Shown here: piece after piece, positions 16,984 through 24,091 of the stretch
How the letters are laid out: every line of letters starts with the position of its first letter
Numbering within the stretch: position 1 is the first letter of the stretch
DNA from: Candidatus Babelota bacterium
GTDB taxonomy: Bacteria > Babelota > Babeliae > Babelales > RVW-14
DNA length: 35,223 nucleotides
Assembly: GCA_013289515.1 (NCBI GenBank)
Contig: JABCZU010000015.1
Coordinates: forward strand, 3,163-38,385
Direction: 5' to 3'
Position numbers and translations under genes: made by a program
Notes under the pieces: model-generated
The model's database searches: none
Told to the model about the DNA's origin: nothing
Seen by the model: only the letters and a program-made list of their open reading frames with translations

Positions 16984-17676
16984 ATGGTTTCAAATACAAA
17001 AAAAGTAATGTTGGTCGGTGTCATCATGGCATCAATGTCAGCATCAGTAAGTCCTGCTGGTCAGCAGGGGCAATCTAATGGTTTTGGTTTGCGTGGCGCC
17101 TTTGCTTTCCTAACATTGGGATTTGCGGCAGGTGCTGCGACGGTGCATTACAAGGCTAAAGAGCTTAAGCAGTTAAAAAAGGCAGTGAATGATAAATGGG
17201 TTAGTGTGTGCGATAGCGTTCGTGGCTACCGCGATAGCGTTTGTCGCTACTTTGCTCCTAAGGCAGCACGAGTTGCCCAAGGCCTAGCTCAGCATGCACC
17301 AGCTCAGGCTGCAGCAGCAGGATTGTCGTCATCATCGGCTGTGCCGTTGCAACGTGCAAGGATGATGAACCAAGACGAGCTTGATCGTTATGCTGAAGTG
17401 GAGAACCGTCGCTATGTTGATGAGAACTCGGTTGTGCCATCGCAACAAACGTTCACCTACAGAATGAACGACAACGGTGCCCCTCCTGCGTACGACGCCA
17501 TTGTGAGCAACAATAATAATAACGCCAATCGCAGCTCTTCCAGACAGGGAAATCAGCGAAGGAACGGGAATGCTTTGAGGCCAGATGATTATGTTAATGA
17601 TAGTGATTTTCATAGCCTTGATTTAAACGCGTTGTCAATGAACAACGTTAAAAACAAGAAGCAAGGCAAAAAATAA
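16984..17676 (+). CDS. Exported protein of the MVS family, member 3, with a PPAY motif
   Basis: The 230-residue product has the same leader (GGAGGTTCATATC then ATG) and signal peptide type (KKVMLVGVIMASMSASVSP). A Gly/Ala-rich hydrophobic span follows (LRGAFAFLTLGFAAGAATV). The middle is Ala/Gln-rich. The C-terminal third is low-complexity and looks disordered, with NNNNNANRSSSRQGNQRR. It contains PPAY in the context GAPPAYDAI, the PPxY form that binds WW domains in eukaryotic cells. It has no Rpn gene of its own. It probably shares a transcript with the gene at 16497. A host-directed role is inference from the motif. Confidence 0.75.
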   Translation: MVSNTKKVMLVGVIMASMSASVSPAGQQGQSNGFGLRGAFAFLTLGFAAGAATVHYKAKELKQLKKAVNDKWVSVCDSVRGYRDSVCRYFAPKAARVAQGLAQHAPAQAAAAGLSSSSAVPLQRARMMNQDELDRYAEVENRRYVDENSVVPSQQTFTYRMNDNGAPPAYDAIVSNNNNNANRSSSRQGNQRRNGNALRPDDYVNDSDFHSLDLNALSMNNVKNKKQGKK

Positions 17677-17686
17677 GTAATGGCAT

Positions 17687-17717
17687 AGGAGGCAGACTTT
17701 AAAAACGTCTGCCTCCT
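17687..17717. terminator. Perfect 11-bp hairpin after the MVS gene series
   Basis: AGGAGGCAGAC and GTCTGCCTCCT enclose a nine-base loop, starting 11 bases after the stop codon. No T-run follows, so termination would rely on the stem alone; it may instead protect the 3' end. Confidence 0.5.
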
Positions 17718-17739
17718 AAAAATAAGTCTCTGCTTGTAA

Positions 17740-17767
17740 TTGCATTCCGGCATAAGCAACGTATACT
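17740..17767 (+). promoter_or_regulatory. Promoter before the coiled-coil exported protein
   Basis: TTGCAT (17740-17745), 16 bases, TATACT (17762-17767). The TATACT box resembles that before tRNA-His at 20648. A second TATAAT lies at about 17778 without a good -35 partner. Confidence 0.45.
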
Positions 17768-17813
17768 AAACGCGTTGTATAATTCGATGTATTACTAGCA
17801 GGAGTACTTGGCC

Positions 17814-18422
17814 ATGCTGTCCCTTTTCGGTTTCCCTAAAAAGGCGCTCGTCCTGAGCTTGTCGAAGGATATGGGCGCCAGCATCTTAGCTATTGTCTTT
17901 GTTTCTCAAATGTCCCTTCACACCAGTGCTTATGCCCAATCAGGGGTAAAGCACGACACCCTTCAGCAGTCACTTGACGCCGCTAAACGTGAGCAGGAAC
18001 GAGCTCATGGCGCGCTGGATGATAGCGATCAGATCGATCTAAATTTAACCAAAGTAAATTCAAGTACCGAGTGCAGTGGTGCCTATTTTGATATGGCCCA
18101 AGAGTCGCTTCAGAGCATCCAGCAGTCGCTGAAAGCTTTGGAAAATCAGGTATCGCTGTTGCAGCAACAATTACACACCGCCAAGCGTCGTGCTCAGCGG
18201 CAGCATCGTCACGACCAGACTGAAATTGAACGGCTCAAAAGGCTGTTACAAGAGGCTGAGGATAAGGTTGATGCGCAGGATGAACAAAAACAAAAGGCAA
18301 TCATGCAGCCGCAAGATGGCGCTCATGTCCTTCGACAAGCTCAGGATGAGCGCGCGTCCCAACCAGCGTCGCAGGTGGTCAGCCTTACTCTGGAAGATCA
18401 GGATCTGGTTGATGAGGAGTGA
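17814..18422 (+). CDS. Exported coiled-coil protein carrying two inverted dispersed repeats
   Basis: This is a 202-residue protein with no family I recognise. The ATG at 17814 follows CAGGAG by nine bases. The signal peptide is split by translated repeat: LFGFPK, then KALVLSLSKDMGAS from the repeat at 17844-17879, then ILAIVFVSQMSLHTSAYAQ. A Gln/Leu/Glu-rich coiled coil follows (about 95-165). Near the C-terminus the same repeat in the opposite orientation gives GAHVLRQAQDERAS. The insert may even supply part of the hydrophobic core of the signal. The last 25 bases overlap the convergent ftsB-like gene. The role is probably envelope-related. Confidence 0.7.
   Translation: MLSLFGFPKKALVLSLSKDMGASILAIVFVSQMSLHTSAYAQSGVKHDTLQQSLDAAKREQERAHGALDDSDQIDLNLTKVNSSTECSGAYFDMAQESLQSIQQSLKALENQVSLLQQQLHTAKRRAQRQHRHDQTEIERLKRLLQEAEDKVDAQDEQKQKAIMQPQDGAHVLRQAQDERASQPASQVVSLTLEDQDLVDEE
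17844..17879 (-). repeat. CCTTCGACAAGCTCAGG-type repeat within a signal peptide
   Basis: The minus strand reads CCTTCGACAAGCTCAGGACG. It matches 18318-18353 in inverted orientation at 33 of 36 positions. Confidence 0.85.
18318..18353 (+). repeat. CCTTCGACAAGCTCAGG-type repeat near a C-terminus
   Basis: Inverted partner of 17844-17879 in the same gene, in frame, encoding GAHVLRQAQDERA. Confidence 0.85.
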
Positions 18423-18703
18423 GCCTTTGGCAACAGGTACACAAGCTCATTAGTACACCCCATGCATAAATCCTGTCGTGCATACTGTTCTTCGTACCAG
18501 GGATTTTGATGCCAACATTGTAAATCATTTTTAAGATGATTGATATCAGTTTCTAGCGTAATAATCAGATCTTTTTCTTGCTGCACATGTTGCTGTAAGC
18601 GGCGTTGGCGCATAACGCCGTGCTCGCCAACCATGACGTAGTAGATGATGCTTCCGACCAGCGACAGCAGGCTGATGCTGCGTATGATATTTTTATAGGT
18701 CAT
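18398..18703 (-). CDS. ftsB: FtsB/DivIC-like septum formation initiator protein
   Basis: FtsB/DivIC proteins are small bitopic membrane proteins that join FtsL and FtsQ in the divisome. This 101-residue protein has the expected order. A short basic N-terminus is followed by one membrane span (ISLLSLVGSIIYYVMV, about 9-24), the GEHG turn, a coiled coil (about 32-62), then NPWYEEQYARQDLCMG and the VYLLP end. All are typical of the family. GAGGA precedes the ATG at 18703. It stands alone on the minus strand and overlaps the convergent gene by 25 bases. The symbol rests on domain order and motifs, not on neighbours. Confidence 0.75.
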   Translation of the reverse strand: MTYKNIIRSISLLSLVGSIIYYVMVGEHGVMRQRRLQQHVQQEKDLIITLETDINHLKNDLQCWHQNPWYEEQYARQDLCMGCTNELVYLLPKAHSSSTRS

Positions 18704-18730
18704 GCGATTTCCTCATTTAAAATTCTCAAG

Positions 18731-18823
18731 AAGGCGCTCGTCCTTGGTTCAAGGGGCCTCACCATGAGCGGACAAAGCGCTCACCCTGAGCCTTGGTCGA
18801 AGGGGTCGAAGGATATGAGCGCC
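18731..18823. repeat. Compound dispersed repeat in a spacer
   Basis: The block contains GGCGCTCGTCCTTGG, AGCGCTCACCCTGAGCC and GTCGAAGGATATGAGCGCC, pieces of the CCTTCGACAAGCTCAGG family with internal duplications. It fills much of the 260-base divergent space between ftsB and the S41 protease gene, where I see no gene. Confidence 0.75.
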
Positions 18824-18963
18824 AGCCTCAATACTCCCGTTAACCATAAAAAATCATTGTATGGTTTGCCAAGCGTCTTGCACTATGAATGCGAACTGTT
18901 TCTTGAAATCGGCACTCTGTCGGTTGTACATTAGCAGTGCTAAAGGAGCTTGAGAGGATTTTT

Positions 18964-20616
18964 ATGGGAGAGATCATGATGCAAAGAAATGTAATCGTAT
19001 ACCTAGTGATGTTGTTGTTGCGTATGCACGGGGAGGCAGGAGCGTATACCTTGCTTCCATACTTCGCTGAAGCTTCGTATGGTAAACCACTACCAAATCC
19101 CCTGCTCCTTGCAGCCGCCGATACCGCTGACTCAAAAAAGGATGATGCGGCAGCAAAAAAAATTGAAGAACCAATGGATCAAGAGCGTGATATTTATCAA
19201 TGGATCAAGACCTATTCAGAAGTGATCAGCATTATTGAAAAAAAGGCATTTCGTAAGGTTAACTTTGCAGAATTTATCTCAGATTCATTAAAGACTGCTG
19301 TGCCAGAAAAGACTGATGGCCACTCCTCCTTTTTAACCATGACCAGTTACAAGGCGACCAAAGAGTCGGTATCACCCGATTTTGCCGGTATTGGCGTTAG
19401 TATTATTGGCAAAAACCCTGATGACGAAAGCCTGCTCATCATAGAGGTACTGTCTGATGGTCCAGCAAAGAGCGCAGGAATACTGCGTGGTGATAAAATT
19501 GTGGAGGTGGCAGGCAAAAAGCTTAAAGGGCTGTCCACCGAAGAGACCGTGAATTTGCTGAAGGGCAAAGTTGGTACCGAGGTGACTATAAAGGTCATCC
19601 GTGACAAAAAGCCGATGGAGTTTACCACCAAGCGCGATATGATCAAAAATAATGCAACGCTCTGCTTTTACTTTAAGCAGCAACGTATCTATTACCTATC
19701 ATTACGCGTCTTTGCAGAAAATGCCGCCGATTCTATAGCCACGCTATTGCGCAAGGCAAATGATGGCAAATGCAAGGGCATCATCCTTGATCTGCGCCGC
19801 AATCCGGGCGGGATCTTGCAGGCGGCCATTGAGATGGCGGGGCTCTTTCTCCCTAAGGAATCATTAGTCGTTACCACCAAAGACAGGAGCTATGCTGTTG
19901 TTGAGAAGTACTATACCCTCAATGAGCCGATCCTCCATTCTGATCTTCCCATTTTTATCCTGATTGATAATTTTTCAGCCTCAGCTGCAGAGATATTAGC
20001 CGGCTGCCTGCGCTACCATTCGGCCAAGGGGGCTGGTCATAAGCATAAAGACAAGCATACGCCGCTTATGGTCTTTTTGCTTGGCACGTCTTCGTATGGC
20101 AAGGGCTCGGTGCAGGAGGTGATCCCCTTAAGCAATGGCTGCGCGCTTAAGCTGACCACCATGCTGTATTACCTGCCGGGAGATATCTCTATTCAGGCTA
20201 CGGGAATAGAGCCGGATTTTGTGGTAAAGCCAAAAATAACGCCAACCGATGAGATGAAGTGGATTGCCGATATGTACGGCAAGGAGTCATCACTCAAAAA
20301 CTGTATAACGGCGCATGAGGCTAACGGAACGGCCGAGCCAAAGGATGATAAGAAGGCCAGTCCTGACAAAAAGGACGATAAAGAGGCTGATAAGGATGGT
20401 AAAAAGATCGAGGATGATCCTAAAAAGTGGGATGAGCGGCAAAAAGAGGAGCTGTCCAATGATGTTGCGATCCAGAGTGCCGTTACGATGATTTCTATGT
20501 TGGATATTGTTAAAAAGTATGATCATACCCGTGTCGACACCCGCCAAAAGGCCTGTACTTTTCTCAAAGAACATGTGATGACCGATGCCACAATAGAAAT
20601 TGATAAAATTGGTTAA
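18964..20616 (+). CDS. S41-family C-terminal processing peptidase (Ctp type)
   Basis: Ctp proteases trim or degrade envelope proteins using a Ser/Lys dyad. The ATG at 18964 follows AGAGGA by five bases and opens a signal peptide (RNVIVYLVMLLLRMHGEAGA). Residues about 32-42 are translated from a dispersed repeat. A PDZ domain lies at about 140-215 (FAGIGVSII, GILRGDKIVEVAGK). The protease domain has LDLRRNPGG (276-284), the nucleophile region DNFSASAAEI (335-344) and the lysine in SYGKGS (about K380). A His/Lys-rich insert (KGAGHKHKDKH) separates the two. The C-terminus has a Lys/Asp-rich low-complexity stretch (about 435-480). The dyad is intact, so it should be active in the periplasm. Confidence 0.9.
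   Translation: MGEIMMQRNVIVYLVMLLLRMHGEAGAYTLLPYFAEASYGKPLPNPLLLAAADTADSKKDDAAAKKIEEPMDQERDIYQWIKTYSEVISIIEKKAFRKVNFAEFISDSLKTAVPEKTDGHSSFLTMTSYKATKESVSPDFAGIGVSIIGKNPDDESLLIIEVLSDGPAKSAGILRGDKIVEVAGKKLKGLSTEETVNLLKGKVGTEVTIKVIRDKKPMEFTTKRDMIKNNATLCFYFKQQRIYYLSLRVFAENAADSIATLLRKANDGKCKGIILDLRRNPGGILQAAIEMAGLFLPKESLVVTTKDRSYAVVEKYYTLNEPILHSDLPIFILIDNFSASAAEILAGCLRYHSAKGAGHKHKDKHTPLMVFLLGTSSYGKGSVQEVIPLSNGCALKLTTMLYYLPGDISIQATGIEPDFVVKPKITPTDEMKWIADMYGKESSLKNCITAHEANGTAEPKDDKKASPDKKDDKEADKDGKKIEDDPKKWDERQKEELSNDVAIQSAVTMISMLDIVKKYDHTRVDTRQKACTFLKEHVMTDATIEIDKIG
19056..19088. repeat. CTTCGCTGAAGCTTCG-type repeat inside the protease gene
   Basis: CCATACTTCGCTGAAGCTTCGTATGG is a near-perfect palindrome. 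Similar CATACTTCGC/TTCGTATGG palindromes recur in the tRNA spacers at 20791-20832 and 21050-21075. Here it encodes PYFAEASYG in frame, just past the signal peptide. Confidence 0.8.
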
Positions 20617-20624
20617 ATTTTATT

Positions 20625-20653
20625 TTGCTTTTTTTGTAAAGGCTGCTTATACT
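20625..20653 (+). promoter_or_regulatory. Promoter for the tRNA group
   Basis: TTGCTT (20625-20630), 17 bases, TATACT (20648-20653), 62 bases before tRNA-His and just after the protease stop codon. Confidence 0.6.
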
Positions 20654-20714
20654 AATCTCCATCATTGAATTGCGCAAGCATAGTAGTTGATACCTATCGC
20701 CAGATGGGTGAGAT

Positions 20715-20791
20715 GGTGGGCGTAGCTCAGTTGGTAGAGCGTCAGATTGTGGTTCTGAATGTCGCGGGTTCGATCCCCGTCGCTCACCCCA
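20715..20791 (+). tRNA. tRNA-His (GTG anticodon)
   Basis: Acceptor GTGGGCG pairs with CGCTCAC, with one G-T pair. The anticodon loop is TTGTGGT and the T-arm has GGTTCGATCC. The extra G at 20715 opposite C at 20788 is the G-1:C73 pair required by histidyl-tRNA synthetase. CCA is encoded (20789-20791). Confidence 0.95.
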
Positions 20792-20920
20792 TACTTCGCT
20801 CACGTTGTGAGCTTCGTATGGCAAGCCATACTTCGCTGTGCCTGAGATTTAGCATAAAAAGCGCTTGTCCTGAGTTTGTCCCCTCGACGGAGCTCGGGAT
20901 AAACTCAGGATATGAGCGCC
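20792..20920. repeat. Repeat-filled spacer between tRNA-His and tRNA-Pro
   Basis: Two repeat families lie side by side: CATACTTCGCTCACGTTGTG...CTTCGTATGG (20790-20820), then a CTTGTCCTGAGTTTGTCC...CTCGACGGAGCTCGGG block (20862-20920). No reading frame here is credible. Confidence 0.75.
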
Positions 20921-20975
20921 ACCTAGATTCTGAAATTTTCAAAAATAAGCTCGGTCTACGAGCTCATATTGACGT

Positions 20976-21051
20976 CGGGGCGTAGCGCAGTTGGTAGCGC
21001 ACTCGCTTTGGGAGCGAGGGGTCGCAAGTTCGAATCTTGCCGCCCCGACCA
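20976..21051 (+). tRNA. tRNA-Pro (TGG anticodon)
   Basis: Acceptor CGGGGCG pairs exactly with CGCCCCG. The anticodon stem is CTCGC/GCGAG with loop TTTGGGA, and the T-arm has AGTTCGAATC. CCA is encoded. Length is 76 bases. Confidence 0.96.
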
Positions 21052-21200
21052 TACTTCGCCAAGGCTTCGTATGGCAAGCCAGTCTTCGCCAACCTGTTCT
21101 TCGAAGCTCGAAGAGCGGAGTAGAAGGCTTCCTACTTCGCTAAAGCTACGTAGGACATGTCGTATGGCAAGCCATATAAGCAGAGGGCGAAGTATGCTCT
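21052..21200. repeat. Repeat-filled spacer between tRNA-Pro and tRNA-Arg
   Basis: This is a run of related palindromes: TACTTCGCCAAGGCTTCGTA, CTTCGCCAACCTGTTCTTCG and CCTACTTCGCTAAAGCTACG. The middle piece (21083-21132) matches the repeat inside the DUF4804-like gene at 9332-9394. Confidence 0.8.
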
Positions 21201-21250
21201 TCGTAGCTAGTTTATCTAGCGAAGTAGAGCAAGTCATTCAAAAAAAATAT

Positions 21251-21324
21251 GTGCCCGTAGCTCAGTTGGATAGAGCAACGGATTTCTAATCCGTAGGTCG
21301 CAGGTTCGAATCTTGCCGGGCACA
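21251..21324 (+). tRNA. tRNA-Arg (TCT anticodon)
   Basis: Acceptor GTGCCCG pairs with CGGGCAC. The anticodon stem is ACGGA/TCCGT with loop TTTCTAA, and the discriminator is A. CCA is not encoded (TTT follows), unlike its two neighbours. The 3' half overlaps the end of the minus-strand reading frame at 21286. Confidence 0.95.
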
Positions 21325-22575
21325 TTTCTTATTATAAAGATTTATCATCCGTTCCTTTAACTCCGCATCACTCACTTGTTGGTCTTGGGCCTGATTATTA
21401 CGCGCGTTTTGCTTGTTGTGCGGATTGACGGCATGGCCGATTGCCGATGCAATGCCATTTTCAGCGATGATTGGCTTGAGTGCGCCGACAAGGCCGTTGG
21501 CCTGAACCTGCGCGATCTGCGCGCCCGATTTTTGTACGTTTTCACTAATATTGGTGCATATGACGCCACAGTTCTCACGCAGGTCGCTTCTAAATTTAAG
21601 GTCGCTTTCGGCACGTAGCTTTTGTTGTTTTTGTACTTCATCTAGGCGTGTAGAATTCTTCTCACCCAGTAGCTCCAACTTGTCCATTTTGATAGCATTC
21701 AGCTCTGTAATCCCCAGGATTTTCATCTGTATATCAGGCGAGTTAACCGCCTTTTCAGCCGCAATGCGCCGATCCTCTTCAAAGCGATCTAGCCTATCGC
21801 TTAGTTGCTTAAGGCTTACCCTAAGGTCCTCGCACTCTTCCGTTGCATTGTCGGCCTCTTGTTGGACGATCTCAACCTTGGTGTGCAGGTCTTCAATCTC
21901 TCGTTTAGACGATGCGATCTCCTCTTTTACTGTCTTCACATAGTGGTACAGCATAACGCCCGCTGTTACGCCAACGGCCAGTCCAGCCAGGAGGGCAAGG
22001 CGATTTTTGACTGACCAATCGGTGCTGACAGGCATTGCGCGCAGGGCTGGCAGCAGCATAAGCGTCTCTTTGACGGTTACATCCAGCGAGGAGCGTAGCA
22101 TGGTGTGTGCGCTTTTGATATCATCTGCTGTTGGCTGTGGGTGCTGGTGCACGAGGTGAACCATAGTGCGCATGATAGTGGCTATAAATAAACATTTGAC
22201 CAATGGATGGGGCTTGATGATGCCGTAGGTGAGCATCAGCTTATCAATGAGCGCATCCTCCTCCAGCGTCGGCTGGTCAAGCGACTGGGCAATGGCATCA
22301 AAGAGCGCATCAGGGACGGTGGGATGGGAGACGTTAATCTCCTGCTTAATGGCCGTGACGGTTGTCTGAAAGGCGTTGAGGTGGTGGAGCGCCTTGCTGC
22401 GGTTAAGCTGTTGAGCGGTGCTTAACGTCTCCTTCAGGTTGCTCAGGTGGCCATTCATGGTGACGGCCAGGGTTTCTAGATTGTGTGCTGGTGATGCGTG
22501 GGTGGACGGATGGATCGCGATGGTGGCGGTGATAAGGCAGAAGAGCGTGATGTACAGGCGTGTGCTGGTGTGCAT
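21286..22575 (-). CDS. Exported coiled-coil protein whose frame ends inside tRNA-Arg
   Basis: This 429-residue protein is of unknown function. The ATG at 22575 opens a signal peptide (RLYITLFCLITATIAIHPS); the frame is open 59 codons further upstream, but that part is translated repeat (FVILNLFQDLNYY). A helical N-terminal domain is followed by one membrane span (LALLAGLAVGVTAGVMLYHY, about 195-214). A long coiled coil (about 215-310) and a Gln/Asn-rich tail complete it. The last 13 residues (CARQDSNLRPTD) are read from the antisense strand of tRNA-Arg, so the original stop has been lost or the gene was joined to the tRNA by rearrangement. Confidence 0.75.
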   Translation of the reverse strand: MHTSTRLYITLFCLITATIAIHPSTHASPAHNLETLAVTMNGHLSNLKETLSTAQQLNRSKALHHLNAFQTTVTAIKQEINVSHPTVPDALFDAIAQSLDQPTLEEDALIDKLMLTYGIIKPHPLVKCLFIATIMRTMVHLVHQHPQPTADDIKSAHTMLRSSLDVTVKETLMLLPALRAMPVSTDWSVKNRLALLAGLAVGVTAGVMLYHYVKTVKEEIASSKREIEDLHTKVEIVQQEADNATEECEDLRVSLKQLSDRLDRFEEDRRIAAEKAVNSPDIQMKILGITELNAIKMDKLELLGEKNSTRLDEVQKQQKLRAESDLKFRSDLRENCGVICTNISENVQKSGAQIAQVQANGLVGALKPIIAENGIASAIGHAVNPHNKQNARNNQAQDQQVSDAELKERMINLYNKKCARQDSNLRPTD

Positions 22576-22604
22576 GGTATTTTCCAAGGAGACATAATAA
22601 TTTA

Positions 22605-22772
22605 GATCCTGAAACAAGTTCAGGATGACAAATAACGGTAACATTTCTCTTCTTGTCACTCTAAATGCATTTAGGGTTGGGATGATACATTGAAACAACG
22701 AGTCTTTCGATTTTGTCAGCCTAAAAGCAATTACCTTGTTTATTTTTGTCATCCTGAACTTGTTTCAGGATC
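22605..22772. repeat. Paired palindromic repeats (CCTGAACTTGTTTCAGG) in inverted orientation
   Basis: GATCCTGAAACAAGTTCAGG and five more bases (22605-22629) are the exact reverse complement of 22748-22772, over 25 bases, with 118 bases between. Each arm is itself a palindrome. The layout copies the 3653-3820 element, but with GATCC on the outside. It occupies the 413-base space before the gene at 21286, where I see no gene. Confidence 0.8.
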
Positions 22773-22859
22773 CAAGGTCTCAATATAGCTTTCAACAGAG
22801 ATCTGTTTCCCATTCACCCAGCATGAAAAAAGTTAGGGACAATGTAAAGCGAATCCTGC

Positions 22860-22900
22860 AAAAAAGAGAGAGGGACCGATACTAGCGATCGGTCCCTCTC
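22860..22900 (-). terminator. Rho-independent terminator of the basic exported protein gene
   Basis: On the minus strand, GAGAGGGACCGAT and its exact complement form a 13-bp stem with a seven-base loop, followed by TCTTTTTT. It lies about 90 bases past the stop codon at 22989. Confidence 0.9.
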
Positions 22901-22988
22901 AACTATAACAGTGCTTGAGAACTGTTTTTTAAGGTACGTCATAGATGAAGAATTAGCTATGATAAAGCAGATACTCTATCATAATTAA

Positions 22989-24062
22989 TTATTTGTTATG
23001 GAACAAACAACCACCACAACCAGGAATTACTTGGCTAGGAGCTGCATTTATTGCTGCAACAGGAGCAGGAGCAGGGGCTAGATCAGCAGCAATTACTTGG
23101 CTAGGAACTACAACAGTTGCATCAACAGCAAGAGCGTCTGTGCTAGGCAGATTATTCACAATCTTGTTAGCTATAAGAGCAGTTGAAACCTGCGCCGACA
23201 CGCTTTGTGCCATTGCGTTTTGTCCCAATGGGATATAGCCAAAGCCATAAGCAGCACCAGCAGCGATAGCAGCAAAACCAAGAGCCTTAACAACAGTTGC
23301 CCGTGTTAATGATGGAATATACTTGCTGAAGCGGCTTGGTTGTGTAGTAGTCGTTTTCACTGTCTTCTTAGGAGCAGGAACAACATTCTTGTTTTTGGCT
23401 AAGTACGCAGCTGCCTTTTTGTAAGCACGAACAGCAGCGTATGTTAATACAGGAGTAGCAACGATAGCACCAGCAATATAAGAATGAGCTGCGATCTGTG
23501 TACCTACGCGACTGTTAGCAACGGTGGAACCCAATGACTTTGCGCCACTTGCAACACCTGTAACTACACGACTGTTAGCAACGGTTGAACCCAATGACTT
23601 TGCGCCACTTACAACACTAGTGCCTGCTGAGCGCGCAGCACTTATAGCCGTATCAAAACGACCTGCGTTGTAAGCGTTGTAAGCGTTTTGAGCACCAAGA
23701 GTAGTTGCTGCGCCTACAACACCAGCAGTAGCCAATGCCTTCTTGCCGTATCTAGCGGCTGGAGTAGTATTAGCTGGAGTTTGCTCTTTTTTTACTACTG
23801 AAGCATTAGCATTACCACCAGCGGCTGGTTTACGTTGCTTAAGAAGAAGAGCTTGTTGAGCCTTCTTACGAGCAAGGGCCTTTTTAGCCGCAGCGTTTCT
23901 AGCAGCTTGAGCCTTCTTGATAGCAGCCTTCTTAGCCATGCAAGCACGACCTTGAGCAGCAGCCTTTGCTTTTGCTTTCTGATGAGGAGTAAGAGCACTA
24001 ACACCGGGTGTTTGTGTTGCTACCATACTTACGAGTGATAGAATAATAAGTAACTTGTTCAT
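22989..24062 (-). CDS. Exported Ala/Lys-rich protein with internal repeats
   Basis: I know no family for this 357-residue protein. GGAGG stands seven bases before the ATG at 24062, which opens a signal peptide (NKLLIILSLVSMVATQTPGVSA) matched by the neighbour at 24229. Residues about 27-80 are almost wholly Ala, Lys, Arg and Gln, like histone H1-type or nucleic-acid-binding tails (AKKAAIKKAQAARNAAAKKA). A 14-residue unit, GAKSLGSTVANSRV, is repeated twice in tandem. Two or three hydrophobic spans follow (about 200-220 and 265-285), then a Pro/Ala tail with a Cys pair (GCGGC). A hairpin lies in its leader. The composition could suit a surface-bound or host-delivered nucleic-acid-binding protein; that is speculation. 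Confidence 0.8.
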   Translation of the reverse strand: MNKLLIILSLVSMVATQTPGVSALTPHQKAKAKAAAQGRACMAKKAAIKKAQAARNAAAKKALARKKAQQALLLKQRKPAAGGNANASVVKKEQTPANTTPAARYGKKALATAGVVGAATTLGAQNAYNAYNAGRFDTAISAARSAGTSVVSGAKSLGSTVANSRVVTGVASGAKSLGSTVANSRVGTQIAAHSYIAGAIVATPVLTYAAVRAYKKAAAYLAKNKNVVPAPKKTVKTTTTQPSRFSKYIPSLTRATVVKALGFAAIAAGAAYGFGYIPLGQNAMAQSVSAQVSTALIANKIVNNLPSTDALAVDATVVVPSQVIAADLAPAPAPVAAINAAPSQVIPGCGGCLFHNK

Positions 24063-24091
24063 GAGAACCTCCAATATTTTTACGATCTCTG

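Noticed and set aside
18605-18934. 109-codon plus-strand frame before the protease gene
   Set aside because: It is antisense to the ftsB-like gene, then repeat. No start signal.
20564-20824. Minus-strand frame reading GSNPRHSEPQSDALPTELR
   Set aside because: This is the well-known antisense translation of a tRNA gene (tRNA-His here). The frames across tRNA-Pro (20956-21237) are rejected for the same reason.
20665-21289. Plus-strand frames of about 106 codons across the tRNA region
   Set aside because: They are made of tRNA and dispersed-repeat sequence, with no ribosome-binding sites.
22576-22752. N-terminal extension of the coiled-coil protein gene
   Set aside because: The residues FVILNLFQDLNYY and their surroundings are translated repeat; the signal peptide begins at 22575.
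22989-23640. Direct repeats in the basic protein gene considered as a CRISPR array
   Set aside because: There are only two units of about 60 bases inside a protein-coding repeat, and the spacers are coding sequence. No cas genes are present.
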